From Dryocosmus kuriphilus (Eukaryota > Arthropoda > Insecta > Hymenoptera > Cynipidae): DNA of 64,000 nucleotides. Of the stretch, positions 44,400 through 55,245 are shown in pieces. How positions within the stretch are numbered: the first letter of the stretch is position 1; each line of letters begins with the position of its first letter. The notes beneath the pieces were generated by a model that saw only the letters and a list, made by a program, of their open reading frames with translations, made no database searches and was not told where the DNA came from. The translations under genes and the position numbers were made by a program. The stretch covers positions 194,125,647-194,189,646 of the forward strand of contig CM076192.1 in the NCBI GenBank assembly GCA_038277395.1, given 5' to 3'.

Positions 44400-44932
44400 G
44401 CTAACGCAGCTAAGCAACAACTCGCAGCGGCTGAACGTCATAACAATTCAATGGAGACTATTGTGCTAGGAAAGGGTTTACGCCTGAAACCTTACAGGAG
44501 GGGACTGCGACTTCCTATGAAAGGACAGGGACTTCGGCTAAGACCAGCATCAAAAAAATTGCAGTGGAGCTACCTCATCGTACACTCACTGATATCGACC
44601 TATTAAAATATGCCAAAACTATAAAAATTGTACATTTCCGTGGAATTTTTATGCGTGATAAGCTACCAGTGCGTGATCCTCACAAAACTGAGTCAGCTAT
44701 TGTAAACCTAATAACAGTCACGGCCCTGGTAATGACTGGGCAACGTATAGAAATGTCGGTCTTAATATTCTATACTTTAAGAGATTCGGTACTCCTCGTG
44801 CACCATCGGATCTTGTCGATTACCACAGTGTTGTTAGCGTAATAAAGTATAATAAAGACAGATATCAGGACTATGACAGTGTTGAGTGTGGACACTTGTG
44901 CTTAAAATTCTTGTGTAAACTGCTGTATGTAA
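44400..44932 (+). pseudogene. Polinton adenovirus-like cysteine protease
   Basis: Processes capsid proteins in related viruses. After a basic linker (ETIVLGKGLRLKPYRRGLR) come LTDIDLLKYAKTIKI and FRGIFMRDKLP (44564-44660). The third segment would hold the catalytic His but reads N-D-W (about 44735; the family has G-x-H-W), then DRYQDYDSVECGHLCLKFL, with the catalytic Cys in the CGHLCLKFL block (about 44890). It ends at TAA 44930-44932. Breaks at about 44700-44735 change frame. The replaced His alone would abolish activity. Confidence 0.7.
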
Positions 44933-44947
44933 GGGACAAATACTGTC

Positions 44948-44954
44948 TATATAA
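44948..44954 (+). promoter_or_regulatory. TATA box upstream of the minor capsid gene
   Basis: TATATAA 48-54 bases before the ATG at 45002. No TCAGT initiator at the expected distance. Confidence 0.45.
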
Positions 44955-45001
44955 GAGTGTGTGATGCACTGAATAGAGACAATAGAGAAGAGAACACCGT
45001 C

Positions 45002-45686
45002 ATGAACGACTCATTTACTCTCTCCATAACGGAAAAACTCTTCTGTGTTCGAGCTAGAATACTTCGCACCAATAGAACTAACTCCACATAAGAACTACGC
45101 TCTTGGTCTCACTGAATTGCTCACATTCAGTGCGATTCCTGACTTTGAAGCTGGAAAGAATACAATGAATGTCGGCTAACGGAAAGTTGTGATGACCATT
45201 GAGAGCTATGAGATTGAAGATTTTGAGGGATATGGTCAGAAAATTCTGGGCAGTGACTGCATTACAATAAACATCAAGCCAAATCACTGCGCAGTGAGTA
45301 AAGTGCGATCATGAAGAGGGCTTTCTGCCAGTGAATTCCATTGGACGATTTTTGGGTTTCGCATGTCGTGTTCTTGAGATCAATAAGACTCAGACTTCCG
45401 ATCAACCTGTGGCTATTTTTAAAATGAATTCTTTAAGAGTCGAGGGTAATGTAGCAAAAGGAGCCTACAACAACGAGCGCAAAGTGCACACGATGCACGA
45501 ATCATTTCGTGTTGTTCCGCCAGGATATAAGATGCTGGAAGTGCCGCCACACGTCATTTATCTACGAACCGCCGCGCCGTGCAGGCAATACATCAAATTC
45601 AGTTCCGCAATGTTGATCAAGACGGAGGGTAGGTGAATTTTCCAGGAGAGATTAGCACAATACGACTACACATCAAATCAGCCTAA
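45002..45686 (+). pseudogene. Probable Polinton minor capsid (penton-like) protein
   Basis: From MNDSFTLSITEK through a frame change to FAPIELTPHKNYALGLTELL, IPDFEAGKNTMN and VMTIESYEIEDFEGYG. Then come NSIGRFLGFACRVLEINK, MNSLRVEGNVAKGAYNN and VHTMHESFRVVPPGYKMLEV. The final stretch is displaced by an indel, ending at TAA 45684. A start 'x-Y-A-L-G-L ... S-I-P' and the middle 'VHTIHEF-x-x-VPPGYKI' are conserved in arthropod Polintons. The position between protease and major capsid and the length (about 225 residues) fit the single jelly-roll minor capsid protein; that functional name is inference. At least three frame changes. Confidence 0.6.
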
Positions 45687-45727
45687 TTATAATAATAATG
45701 GGTGTTGCGTGCAATCGCAAAGGAGAC

Positions 45728-45763
45728 TATATAAGGGAGACAAGTTGCCAGCCGTAGGTCAGT
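45728..45763 (+). promoter_or_regulatory. TATA box and initiator of the major capsid gene
   Basis: TATATAA at 45728-45734 and TCAGT at 45759-45763 (A at 45761; 31 bases from the TATAAG at 45730). Confidence 0.65.
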
Positions 45764-45898
45764 TCTCAGCCAGCTTGCAAGGCGCTAACACCTCAGAACG
45801 TGCTAACTCTGATACAACCAGGCCTCAAGATCAAAGATGGAAATTGAGAAGGACATTTAAGATATTTCTCACCTCCAGCTGTTGCAACAAAGAAAGAA

Positions 45899-46950
45899 AT
45901 GGCTGAAATATTAAAAATTCAAGCACCAGTGACGATTGACGAGTCTATATCACACAATAAGATACATGCACATCAACCTTATACCCCATCGTCATTCAAC
46001 AACAGTGCTGAAATACGAATCACTGTCCAGCATCCAGATTTGTATATACTGCCCAGCAAAAGTTCACTGCACATGTACGGAACACTGACGAGGGATGATG
46101 ATGTTGCCAGAAATTTTACTGTCGCAACATTAGTGTGCAATGGAATCTACTTTCTGTTTGATGAAGTTCGCTATGAACTCAATGGTATTGAGATTTAGTG
46201 TTGCAAAAATGTCGATCTCGCGAGCAGCATAAAATGCTACGTCTCTGTCACTCCTGGACAAAGTTATCTTATGGAAAATGCAGGATGGCTACGTACCCCC
46301 AAGGAACAGGACGTCTTACCAATGAGGTGGAATACTTTTATGTCACTATACCGCTCAGTATGATCCTAGGATTCACCGAGGACTGTCGAAAAATAATTGT
46401 TAACGCAAAGCATGAACTTACACTGAAAAGATCACGCAGTGACTTGAATCTCGTTGTTCAAGAACGCCAGGATCCTGGAAAGGCAGGACAATTTAGGATC
46501 TCGATTTAGAAAGTAGCGTGGATGATACTGTATGTAATGGCTTCAAATCAGTAGAAGAAACAGTTGCTGAACCTTACTGAAAAAGATCGTCTGACATCTA
46601 TGAATTTTCGCTTAAGAGAATTGTATGAATACCCTATGCTCCTGAACACCTCAAGACACATATGTACTGTGAAAACGTCAACAAAGTTGGAGAAACCACA
46701 TTACGCTATCCTGGGCCTCCAGACAGGCAGCAGGGGTAGGCGAGCAGGACATGCGAATCGTTTCGATCATTGCAATATAAGCAATTTCAAGGTGTTCATC
46801 ACTTCACAGTATTATCCGTACGGGAATCTGAATCTGAACATTAATCACCATCAGTTTCCAATAATGTATGAGATATATGCAAACTGTCAGCCTACTTCCT
46901 CATCATACATGATCGTCTTGTCCATTTTCAGCCTCTCAGTGGTAGCGTAG
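45899..46950 (+). pseudogene. Polinton major capsid protein (double jelly-roll)
   Basis: Icosahedral shell protein, homologous to adenovirus hexon-type double jelly-roll capsids. MAEILKIQAPVTIDESISHN opens a long N-terminal stretch with HAHQPYTPSSFNNSAEIRI, LPSKSSLHMYGTL and FLFDEVRYELNGIE (to 46198). It continues with YFYVTIPLSMILGF, NAKHELTLKRSRSDLNLV (to 46509), and then WRMPHI-like sequence lost to change, LREWELYEYP-like and FDHCNISNFKVFI, LNINHHQFPIMYEIYANC (46564-46950). Total length if continuous would be about 350-400 residues, below the 450-650 usual for Polinton capsids. Frame changes at 46198 and 46509-46564. The start is supported by the TATA/initiator at 45728-45763, 138 bases upstream. 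Confidence 0.78.
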
Positions 46951-47021
46951 AAAGGTTGATTTAAGTGGTGGGAGCAATGTCAGCAGTGGTGGGGTAGTGT
47001 CCGCAGAGGTGGGGAGTAAGT

Positions 47022-47056
47022 TATAAAAGAGATGACTTCAGTAACCAGGATTCAGT
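47022..47056 (+). promoter_or_regulatory. TATA box and initiator of the terminal Polinton gene
   Basis: TATAAAA at 47022 and TCAGT with A at 47054, 32 bases apart; ATG follows at 47068. Confidence 0.65.
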
Positions 47057-47067
47057 TTTCGATGGAA

Positions 47068-47711
47068 TGGTGTTCATTGTGGACGTGCAATGCTTCAAGA
47101 GGCACATTAAACAGTTTGTCTTCCAGAAATGGGCTGTAGCTTCTCTCCAGGAAGTATCTCAACCTGTGGTTTATCCCTTTGAACCTGCTTGCTACTAGCA
47201 TTTTTTGACGGCCCGCTGCATGAGTGAAAAGTTGTGGCTGACGCGCAATTCTCATGGTCTCGAATCGAGTGCTGGTTACATAACCTACTTAGATGTGAGG
47301 CGCATAATTCGATAAAAACTGCGTATTTTCAGTGCAGTCAACGAGAAAGGATTGAGAAAGAAGAGTTGGTTTGCGGAGTTTCTGAAAAATGTAAATAACC
47401 TCGAATATTTGGATTGTCCTTCACTCCGCAAATAGCAACCTACATTTTTCATGAGGCGTAATCACCATACTCAGTACTGGTATGTAAATTGTGCAGATGG
47501 AAATGCTCTTGCGCTCAGGAAATGCTTCTTGGCTGGTCTTGATCAGCCTACTATTAGACACTACACTACAAGTAAAATCGATGGTGATGATGATGATGAT
47601 GTTGATAACGGTGTGAATGATGATGATGAGATGAAAGATCCTGATGGCGATGAGATGGAAGATACCTCGAACATCATACCGCTTACCGGTTGTGAATTTA
47701 TGTATTCTTAA
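47068..47711 (+). pseudogene. Conserved Polinton/insect-element protein of unknown function (IVD-Q-x-F-K family)
   Basis: Starts MVFIVDVQCFKRHIKQFVFQ, then WAVASLQEVSQP, ARCMSEKLWLTRNSHGLES, then NEKGLRKKSWFAEFLKN with CPSLRK, HHTQYWYVNCADGNALALRK and an acidic Asp-rich tail (DDDDDVDNGVNDDDEMKDPD) to TAA 47709. The layout (I-V-D-x-Q-x-F at the start, a middle K-G-L-E-K-K-x-W/F-L, a C-P-S-L and a late Cys/His block) recalls a DEDDh-nuclease-like family common in arthropod mobile elements. I do not claim that activity. Stops at about 47200, 47290 and 47435 break it. Confidence 0.45.
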
Positions 47712-47778
47712 AAGCGTTATGTTCTCTTTTCTAAATAGGTTAGGATTCTACGTTGTGTTCGTAGGTTAAGTTTTTTTG

Positions 47779-47784
47779 AATAAA
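47779..47784 (+). terminator. Polyadenylation signal AATAAA
   Basis: AATAAA 68 bases after the stop of the terminal Polinton gene. Confidence 0.5.
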
Positions 47785-47847
47785 CAGAAAAAGTTTTATA
47801 TGTATAGAAGATTTAACTTTAATTTTACCCTGTCAATTTATTTTTGA

Positions 47848-48083
47848 ATTTATGGATAAGCTGTACACTTTCCGCTTCGTTCCTTCAAACAACAACAACA
47901 AGAACAACAACAGCGATGGATTTTCAGCTGAATTTCACACTCTGATTTGAAACATCGATGAGTAGAAGCTTTACAGGTAAGTATTTTCTTAACTTTACCT
48001 TCATGTCGAGAAATTGCGTGTTGAAACACGTCGATGCAGCCTAGAAACTGTGAATCCCCATAGTACGTCACCTACACTATTCG

Positions 48084-48119
<36 letters not shown>

Positions 48120-48470
48120 GTAAATTCCAATACACAACTTTGACTGCATTTCTACATGCTTATGGATGAGGGAAGGGGTAAGGGTGGGGATATCCTGTCC
48201 ACAGCTGCTGCTTACTAGAATAATCGAGAATAACCTTAGCACAGATATGAACCATGTCAGCTGTCGAGCTATGTAGTCTCGAACGGAACCCTTCCTTAAC
48301 GACTAATGTTCAATAGTTCAATTCACACGTGACAGATTTCTACCTTACCGACGGATGGTAACTATCTGTCACAGATTCCCACCTTACCGACTGACGTTAT
48401 CAATCCTCCCTGTTTCTAATGGGTGTATAACCCTACCTTAACGACTGAGGGTAATACCGTGTGTTGATAA
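47848..48470 (+). repeat. Repeat A, second copy
   Basis: Same sense as 15660-16390. ATGGATAAGCTGTACACTTT (MDKLYTF) opens an Asn-rich frame, and the donor CAG|GTAAGTAT follows at about 47976. The TTACCGACGGATGGTAA tandem units are at 48340-48460. Inserted (GA)n at 48089-48118. Confidence 0.7.
48089..48118. repeat. (GA)n microsatellite
   Basis: About 15 GA units; absent from the other repeat A copies. Confidence 0.95.
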
Positions 48471-48855
48471 TTTAGCTCTCCCCGTATCCTCATAGCTATA
48501 CTAATACAGATGTCAGTGAAACCCTTGGGAAAGCTTTCACAACCTTGGAAATACTTGGAAATGTTTCAAATCATCTAAAGTCCCTTCAAGTATTTTATTC
48601 TTAAAGGCAAGAAGCTTTAATTGTCCAACGTATGAATGAAATTATATTTTAGTACATATATATTCTATATCAAGTCTTGTATTTTGAAATTAAAATTTCA
48701 ATTAAATCAGTAATCGGTATTAATGTATTGTAGAAGAAATCCTCTGCATAAGAATTCAGAAAAAAAAATTTTGGAGATATTGCAGGCCTTCAAATATAAC
48801 GAAATAATAAATTTTCTTATTCTTAGCTTAACAATTATGTTATTTAATTTTAATT
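48471..48855. other. AT-rich spacer
   Basis: No gene or ordered repeat seen. Confidence 0.4.
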
Positions 48856-49295
48856 TTAAATTGAATGATACAGATTCTGCAGAGAATCGTAGTTTCCAGG
48901 TTCAACTGAAAAGCATGCGTTTACGTAGCGGATGTTTGTTGGAGTTTCCGTCACCTCTTTTGACGTCATAACCTCAAACTTGCCGTCGTTCATGTGCACT
49001 TTTATCCGCCTTCCGCAGCTATCATATATTCCCTTAAGAAACTTCATATCGTCCACTATTGCGAAAACTTCACCATCGGTTGTCGATAATACAATATATT
49101 CTTGTTCAGGTATCCGTTGGTATACTTTCCTTGCTACTTTCATTCTAATTCTTGTATCATCGGGAAAAATGTATCTTCGAAATTCGAATATCCGATCCGG
49201 ATTCTCCCTGGGAATAAGCCGTTTGTATCCAATATCTTCCAGTTGTGAAGCTGCAAGAGTCGCGGCGAAAGCGCCTGGTTCCCAGGCTGGGCAAT
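48856..49295 (-). CDS. Candidate internal/terminal exon of a duplicated gene, copy 1
   Basis: On minus an open frame begins just after a good 3' splice site (pyrimidine-rich TTTCTTCCTGCAG, exon starting at 49295) and runs 146 codons to a stop at 48856. It includes YKRLIPRENPDRIFEFRRYI, VYQRIPEQEYIVLSTTDGEV, FAIVDDMKFLKGIYDSCGRR, VHMNDGKFEVMTSKEV and a YDSLQNLYHSI end. The second copy (52400-52855) keeps the same acceptor and most residues, and many differences are conservative, which suggests past or present coding function. No family is recognised. A preceding acidic segment (STQEEEDQEKEVMEDEETE, about 49450-49410) ends in a stop in this frame, so gene limits are unclear. Confidence 0.5.
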
Positions 49296-49779
49296 CTGCA
49301 GGAAGAAACAGAGGAATCATTTTCTGATGTACATACTTTTATGTATCTCATGAATGTGTGAGTATTTTTAATTTTTTCAACGCTTTCCATCAATATTACG
49401 GGCTTAAGCTCTCAGTCTCCTCATCCTCCATCACCTCCTTCTCCTGATCTTCTTCCTCCTGAGTAGAGGCATGTTTCGAAAAGATTATATGATTCGAGGC
49501 ATATCGAATGGCCTATGATATTTGTATATATAATTGAGTAGTAAAGATCAGTGTTTAAATAACTCATTAATTATGAAGTTCAATCTCTAAATGCATTCTT
49601 TGATTTTTAGTAAAAGAGTGATAACGTGCAGTCGCATCTTATTCTAATAAATCTTACTCGATCTTACTCTTATCTTACAACTACTCATATTGTAAGAATC
49701 TTCTATCCTTACGCTTCTGTAGGGCTTCCTTTTCCTTTTCCCATCATTTCCTTCCCAATCATGCTAATTCATCCCCCCC

Positions 49780-49790
49780 CCCCCCCACCG
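49780..49790. repeat. Poly-C tract
   Basis: Run of about 11-12 C in a CT-rich stretch; a likely site of sequencing-length error. Confidence 0.8.
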
Positions 49791-51169
49791 AAATCTCTCA
49801 CTCTTCTATTTTTACTCCTCTATTCTTCCGCAACTGCTATACCTGCTACATTTCATTCACAATTTTGAAAATTTTAACTCCGTCTCAAAAATCGTAAACA
49901 GCGATCTCGAAAAACTTTTTGATAGAGAGTTCACAGGAAATTGACCTGATGAAACTTTTGGTGACTAGGTACCTCAGAAAATGGAATTTGTTGATATAAT
50001 GTGCTTTACGTTTGCAATATTTCATAAATTCTTCCAAAATTCTTCGAGATTCGGATTTAGCGGGAAAAATTTCGTGAGAAAATAATTTCAAACACCAGCG
50101 GTGGAAGTTTTGTAGCCTGCGAAACCCTTTGATGTACAATTGGAATTTTAAAAATCATGAGTTGATTAAATTTTATATACAAATTGGTTTTGGTTTGTTC
50201 ATGGATAATTCTATTAAAGATAGAATACTCCTTTTTGAAATATACTATGCAAGAAACTTTTTTCGAATTTTGGATTAACTTTATTCGAGTCCCATGAGAA
50301 AGAGAATCGATTTGTTTCGAATCAGGCTTTTCCAACGCTTGCTTCAACTGTGGTGGAGCATGAAGAGGAGGATGTGGAGGGATATGGGGATTAGGTTGAA
50401 CAAAATATCTTAAATCTGTATATGGTTGGTTATCTCACATATACGTAGGAAGGACTTTGAATTATTTTTGCATATTTGAGCTGTACAATTAATTCGAATC
50501 CGCCGAGCCTATCTACATGCGAACATGTTCGGGTGCGGCCGTTATTGGTTCATCGTTAATGTCCAGTGGAATATTCAGGTCTAATCGTCCAGATCCCTCC
50601 ACATGCAATTGTGCAAAGAAATGTCGCTGCTTATTTCAAAGATTACTGTAACGTTAATGGGTTACAAATTTTCGAGTGAAACGCTAATATAAAGCAACGT
50701 ATGGACGAATAGTTACATTAAAGACCACGGTGGATCTGGAGTGAATTCAACCTAGAACCAGAACCAGAAATGACATCTCGCTACCATTTTTTTTTAAACA
50801 TGTCATTTTCCAGTCCATCCCATGTCCCAGGTGCTGGAGTTATGGCCCCACGCTAGATTTTTCAGTGAGTCATTTCACAAAAAATAGAATAGTTAATTTC
50901 AAAAACATTATTCGCATAAATTAAACTTCTGAGGGTCATAAGTCCGAAACTTTGGATACACTTCCGAAAACGCAAGACATCGAATTGCTTTAAGACGCGA
51001 TGTACAAAAATTCAATATTCAAACAATTCAATTAAAAGAAATAAAAAAATTTCATGCTTTTTGAGCTTATGTTTGTAAATACATTAAATTGACGAATGTT
51101 CCTTAAATAAAAATTGTACATTTTCGACAAATACACATTTTTGTTTGGAATAGCTTTTCTCTACACAGA

Positions 51170-52215
51170 GTGCCTCCCGCCACAAAACATTGGAAAGGCG
51201 TATATGCCTTACTCAACTTTTTCTATGCCCAAGCACAGGGGTTCCTTCCCGATCACCGCAAAACGTTGGAAAGGGGTAAGTGTGTGCGCCTGAATATATA
51301 TTTGTGTCAATTCACACGGGTTTCTCCCCACGAAAAAGACTGGAAACTTTCAGGGGCGTGACTGAAAGTATTTACGTGCTCAGTTACAGAGGTGCATTCC
51401 CGTCCTCCGAAGAATACTTGAAAGTGGTAGGGGTATGAATGAAATTATTTCTGTGTCCAGTCACATTGTTCGTTCCATCTTAACACAAAACATTGGGAAA
51501 GGGTAAAGGTGTGACTGAATGTATTTTTGTTGCCAATCACAGGGGTAACTTTCGGGCCCTCAAAAACTCTGGAAAGTGGTATTTGTATGACTGAAGGTAT
51601 TTTTGAGGCCACTAAGAGGGTGATCTCTCAAAACATTAGAAAGTGGTATGTGTGTGACTGAAGGTATTTCTGAGGCTAGTCATTTCGTGCCCACCGTAAA
51701 GCATTGTAAATTGTTAGGGGTGTACCTGAAAGTTTTTTTGTGTCTAGCGACAACGATACCCCTCTCATCCTCGAAAAACACTTAAATGGGGTAGGTGTGG
51801 GACTGAAAGTATTTCTGTTCCATTCAAAGTGTCTCCTTCTCGACTCACTTAAGGGTTGGAAGAGGGTAGTTGTGTGACTGAAATCATTTTGTGAATAGTC
51901 ATCTGGGAGCCTTCCCGCTTCCAGCAGAAAATTGTGAAGGGGTTAAAGGTATGACTGAGATTATTTTCGTTATTGTCACAGGGGGCGCGCCGTGAAGCAC
52001 TGAAAAATTTTAGTGTGTGTGAACCGAAAGTATTTTTGTGTCTAGTCACAGGGTTTACCTTCCCGCCAACGCAAAACATTGGAAAGGTTATGGGTATGAC
52101 TGAAATTATTTTTGTGAACAATCGCAAGGTACCCTAACCTCGAAAAAAAAACTGGAAAGGTATAGGGGTGTTACTGAAAGTATTTCTGTGACCAGCCGCA
52201 GGTGTGCATTCCCAC
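51170..52215. repeat. 70-75-bp satellite, copy in cassette 1
   Basis: About 14 units, opposite sense to 20386-21150 (TGGAAAGGGGTAAGTGTGTG, CACAGGGGT, TTCCCGTCC). Confidence 0.9.
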
Positions 52216-52379
52216 CTCACATTCACTAACACATATTCAACGTCTATTTGCTCGAAATTTTTGGTTCCTAGAGCAAAAATGTGTTGAACATAAAATACGT
52301 ATTTTTCGAAGGACTACGATTTTTGCCTGAGGATGTTTTGTCAATTTTATGTATCTAATGAAATAAAAGCGCAAAAAAG

Positions 52380-52855
52380 TACGTGAAAGTTTATATTTTT
52401 TTGAATTTTTGACTGACTTGAACGGTATAAATGATGTAGAGAATCGTGGTTTCCAGTTTCAATTGAAAACAAGCCTGCGTTTACGTAGCGGAGGTTTGTT
52501 GGAGCTTCCGCCTTCTCTTCCTTGGTCATAGGCTCAAGCTTGCCGTCGTTCATGTGTACTTTCATACGCTTTCCGTATAAAATTAAATATTCCTTTAAGA
52601 AACTTCATATCCTCCACTATTGCGAAAACCTCACCATCTGTTGTTGATAGTACAATATATTCTTGTACAGGCATACGTGGATATTTGTTGCTTCCTACTC
52701 TCATTCTAATTTTTGGATTATCAGGAAGAATGTATCTTCGAAATTCGAATATCCGGTCCGGATTGTTCAAGGGAATAAGCCGTTTGCATCCAAAGTCCTC
52801 CGGTTGGACAGCTGCAAGAGCCGCGGCAAAAGGAAGCGGTTTCTGACTGGGATAT
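52380..52855 (-). pseudogene. Candidate exon of the duplicated gene, copy 2
   Basis: Homolog of 48856-49295. The acceptor TTTCTTTCTGCAG precedes an exon from 52855 with CKRLIPLNNPDRIFEFRRYI, YPRMPVQEYIVLSTTDGEVF and AIVEDMKFLKGIF, up to about 52585. A short deletion or insertion near 52570-52585 shifts frame, and the rest (KVHMNDGKLEPMTKEEKAEA, RYVNAGLFSIETGNHDSLHH) continues in another frame. It may be a real pseudogene or an uncorrected indel. Confidence 0.5.
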
Positions 52856-53383
52856 CTGCAGAAAGAAATAGAGGAATCATTTTTCGAGGTACTTACTATT
52901 ATGTATATCATGAACATGTGAGCGTTTTTAATTTTTTCCAACGGTATCCCCCAAAATTAGGGTTTCAAGCTCTCATATTCCTCCTACTCCACCACTTCCC
53001 CTCCTCATCTTCCTCATACTGAGTAGAGACAAGTGTTAGAGAAGAACCTCTGATTCGAGACATATCGATTGGTCTATGATATTTGTATATGTAATTTAAT
53101 AGTAAGGATCAGGGTTTAAATAACTCATTAATTATTTACCTCATTCACCTTAATGCGCTTTTCGATTGTTAGTACAAGAACGATAAAGCTCAGGCGCATA
53201 TTATTCTAGTAAATCTTACTCGCTGTTACTCTTATCTTACAATTACTCATATTTTTAAAATCTTCTATCCTTACGCTTCTGTAGGGCCTGCGCTTTCTTT
53301 TTCTCATCCTTTTCTTCGCATTCACGCTACTTTCAACACAAACTCACTCACTATTCTATTTTTACTCGTCTATCCTCCTGCAG

Positions 53384-53518
53384 CTACTACATCTGCCACA
53401 TATGATCCACAATTTTGAAAATTTTAACTCGGGCTCAAAATTCGTAATCAAGGACCTAGAAAAACTCTTTGATAGACAGTTCACAGGAAATCGACCTGAT
53501 GAAACTTTTGGTGACTAG
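53384..53518 (+). CDS. Candidate terminal exon (IHNFENFNSGSK)
   Basis: Follows the acceptor TCCTCCTGCAG (ends 53383). The open frame reads LLHLPHMIHNFENFNSGSKF, then IKDLEKLFDRQFTGNRPDET and a stop at 53516. The mirror copy at 22125-22240 is identical as far as it is visible; the cassette-1 copy has a premature stop. Unrecognised. Confidence 0.35.
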   Translation, partial: LLHLPHMIHNFENFNSGSKFVIKDLEKLFDRQFTGNRPDETFGD

Positions 53519-53789
53519 ATACCTCAGAAAATTGAATTTGTTGATATAATAGGTCCGACAGTTGTAATATTTGTCAAATTCTTCCTAAATTCTTCGAGGT
53601 TCGTATTTAGCGCGAAAAAATTCTTGAGAAGACAACTTTAAACCTCAGCGGGGGATATCTTGTGTTCTGTGTAACTGTTTGATGTGTAATTAACATTTTA
53701 AAAACGATGATTCGATTAATTTCTATATAAAAATAGTTTTTGTTTGATCGCTGTATAATTTTATTAAAAATAAAATACGTCATTTTTAG

Positions 53790-53912
53790 AGTATATTATG
53801 CCATGAGAAAGGGAATCAGTTTGTTTCGAGTAAGACCACTTCTACGATTGGTTCAACTGAGGTGGAGGATCAAGAGGAGGAGAAGGAGGAGGATGGGGAT
53901 TTATTTGAATAA
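53790..53912 (+). CDS. Candidate Glu-rich terminal exon
   Basis: Acceptor CATTTTTAG, then 41 codons: SILCHEKGNQFVSSKTTSTI, an acidic EVEDQEEEKEEDGDLFE end and TAA at 53910. The cassette-1 relative (about 50290-50390) keeps the frame HEKENRFVSN and an acidic tail but not the acceptor. Unrecognised; could equally be chance. Confidence 0.3.
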   Translation, partial: SILCHEKGNQFVSSKTTSTIGSTEVEDQEEEKEEDGDLFE

Positions 53913-54499
53913 AATAACCAAAATCTGTATATAGTTGGATATCTGACAAATACGTAGGAAAGACTTTGAATTATTTTTGCATATCTGAGCTGAACAATTG
54001 TAATTCGAATTCGCCCAGCCTATCTACTTGCGAAGATGTTCTAGTGCGGCCCTTATTGGTTCACCATTAATGTCCAGTAGAATATTCAGGTCTAATCGTT
54101 CAGATCCCTGGACACACAATTTGGTAATGAAAATGCGCTGTTTATTTTAAGAGATTACTTTGACGTTAGTGGGTTAACATTTTTTGGGTATAAAGTTAAT
54201 GTAAAGCAACGCATGTATCAATAGTTATATTAAAAACCACGATCGATCTAGACTGACTTGAGCCTAGAACCAGAACCAGAAAGCATGTCTCACGATCATT
54301 TTGAATCAAAAAAAAAAAAAAAAACTTTGGAACTCTTTTTGAGAAAATTATATATTTCATTTTAACGAATGGTAACTAATTCCTAACAAAATAGGTTAAA
54401 AAAGTGGAATTTTATTGGCTTAAACCATTCAGCTTAGTATCTAAAGGTACCATCTGAGATGATAATATTTTAGGACAAACGAAACTCTTAAATATTTCT

Positions 54500-55245
54500 G
54501 TCATTGGAAAGGCGTAGGGGCCTGACTGAATATATTTTCTATGGTCAGTCACAGGGGTGCGTTCCCGATCGCCGCAAGACATTGGAAAGGGGTAAGTGTG
54601 TGACTGAATATATTTTTGTGTCAAGTCACACATGTGAATTCCCGTCCCACGAAAAACACTGGAAAGTTGTAGGGGTATGAATGAAAGTATTTCTGTGTCC
54701 AGTCACATTGTTGTCTTTCCGTCCCACCAGAAACTTTGGGAAAGGCTAGATGTGTGACTAAATGCGTTTTTGTAGTACCAATCACATTGTTACCTTCCCG
54801 TCCTCGGAATACAATGGGAAGAGGTTAGTTGTATGACTGAAGGTAGTTTTGTGACCACTAAGAGGGCACCCCCCCCCCCAAAACAATGGGAAACTGGTAA
54901 GGTAGTGGTGTGGCTGAAAGAATTTCTTAGACCGGTCGTGGGATGCCCACCGCAAAGCATTGCAAATTGTTAGGGGTGTGACTGAAAATATTTTTGTGTA
55001 CGGTCACAGAAGTACCTCCCTCCTGCCGAAAAACACTTGAAAGTCATAGACTGTGGTTGAAATCATTTATGTGTCAGTCAAAGATGGTCTTCTCGACCCA
55101 CGCAAAATATTGGAAGGGGTAGTAGTGTGACTGGAATCATTTTTCTGACCAGTCACCTGGGTGTGTTCCTGCTTCTAGCGGAACATTGGAAAGGGGTAGG
55201 GGTACGACAGAAAGTACTTCTGTGACCAGTGGCAGGGGTGCATTT
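54500..55245. repeat. 70-75-bp satellite, copy in cassette 2 / right arm
   Basis: Reverse complement of 20386-21150 unit for unit, with mostly single-base indel differences. Confidence 0.9.

Larger units (their letters stand above)
48856..52215 (+). repeat. 3-kb cassette, direct copy 1
   Basis: Contains the minus-strand exon, the 49860-49965 exon-like stretch, unique sequence and the satellite, in the same order and sense as 52380-55245. Copy 1 is the more diverged; it lacks the good acceptors of the plus-strand exons and has extra sequence around 50170-50290. Confidence 0.8.
52380..55245 (+). repeat. 3-kb cassette, direct copy 2
   Basis: See 48856-52215. Its part from 53403 outward is also the inner portion of the inverted-repeat arm. 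Confidence 0.8.
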
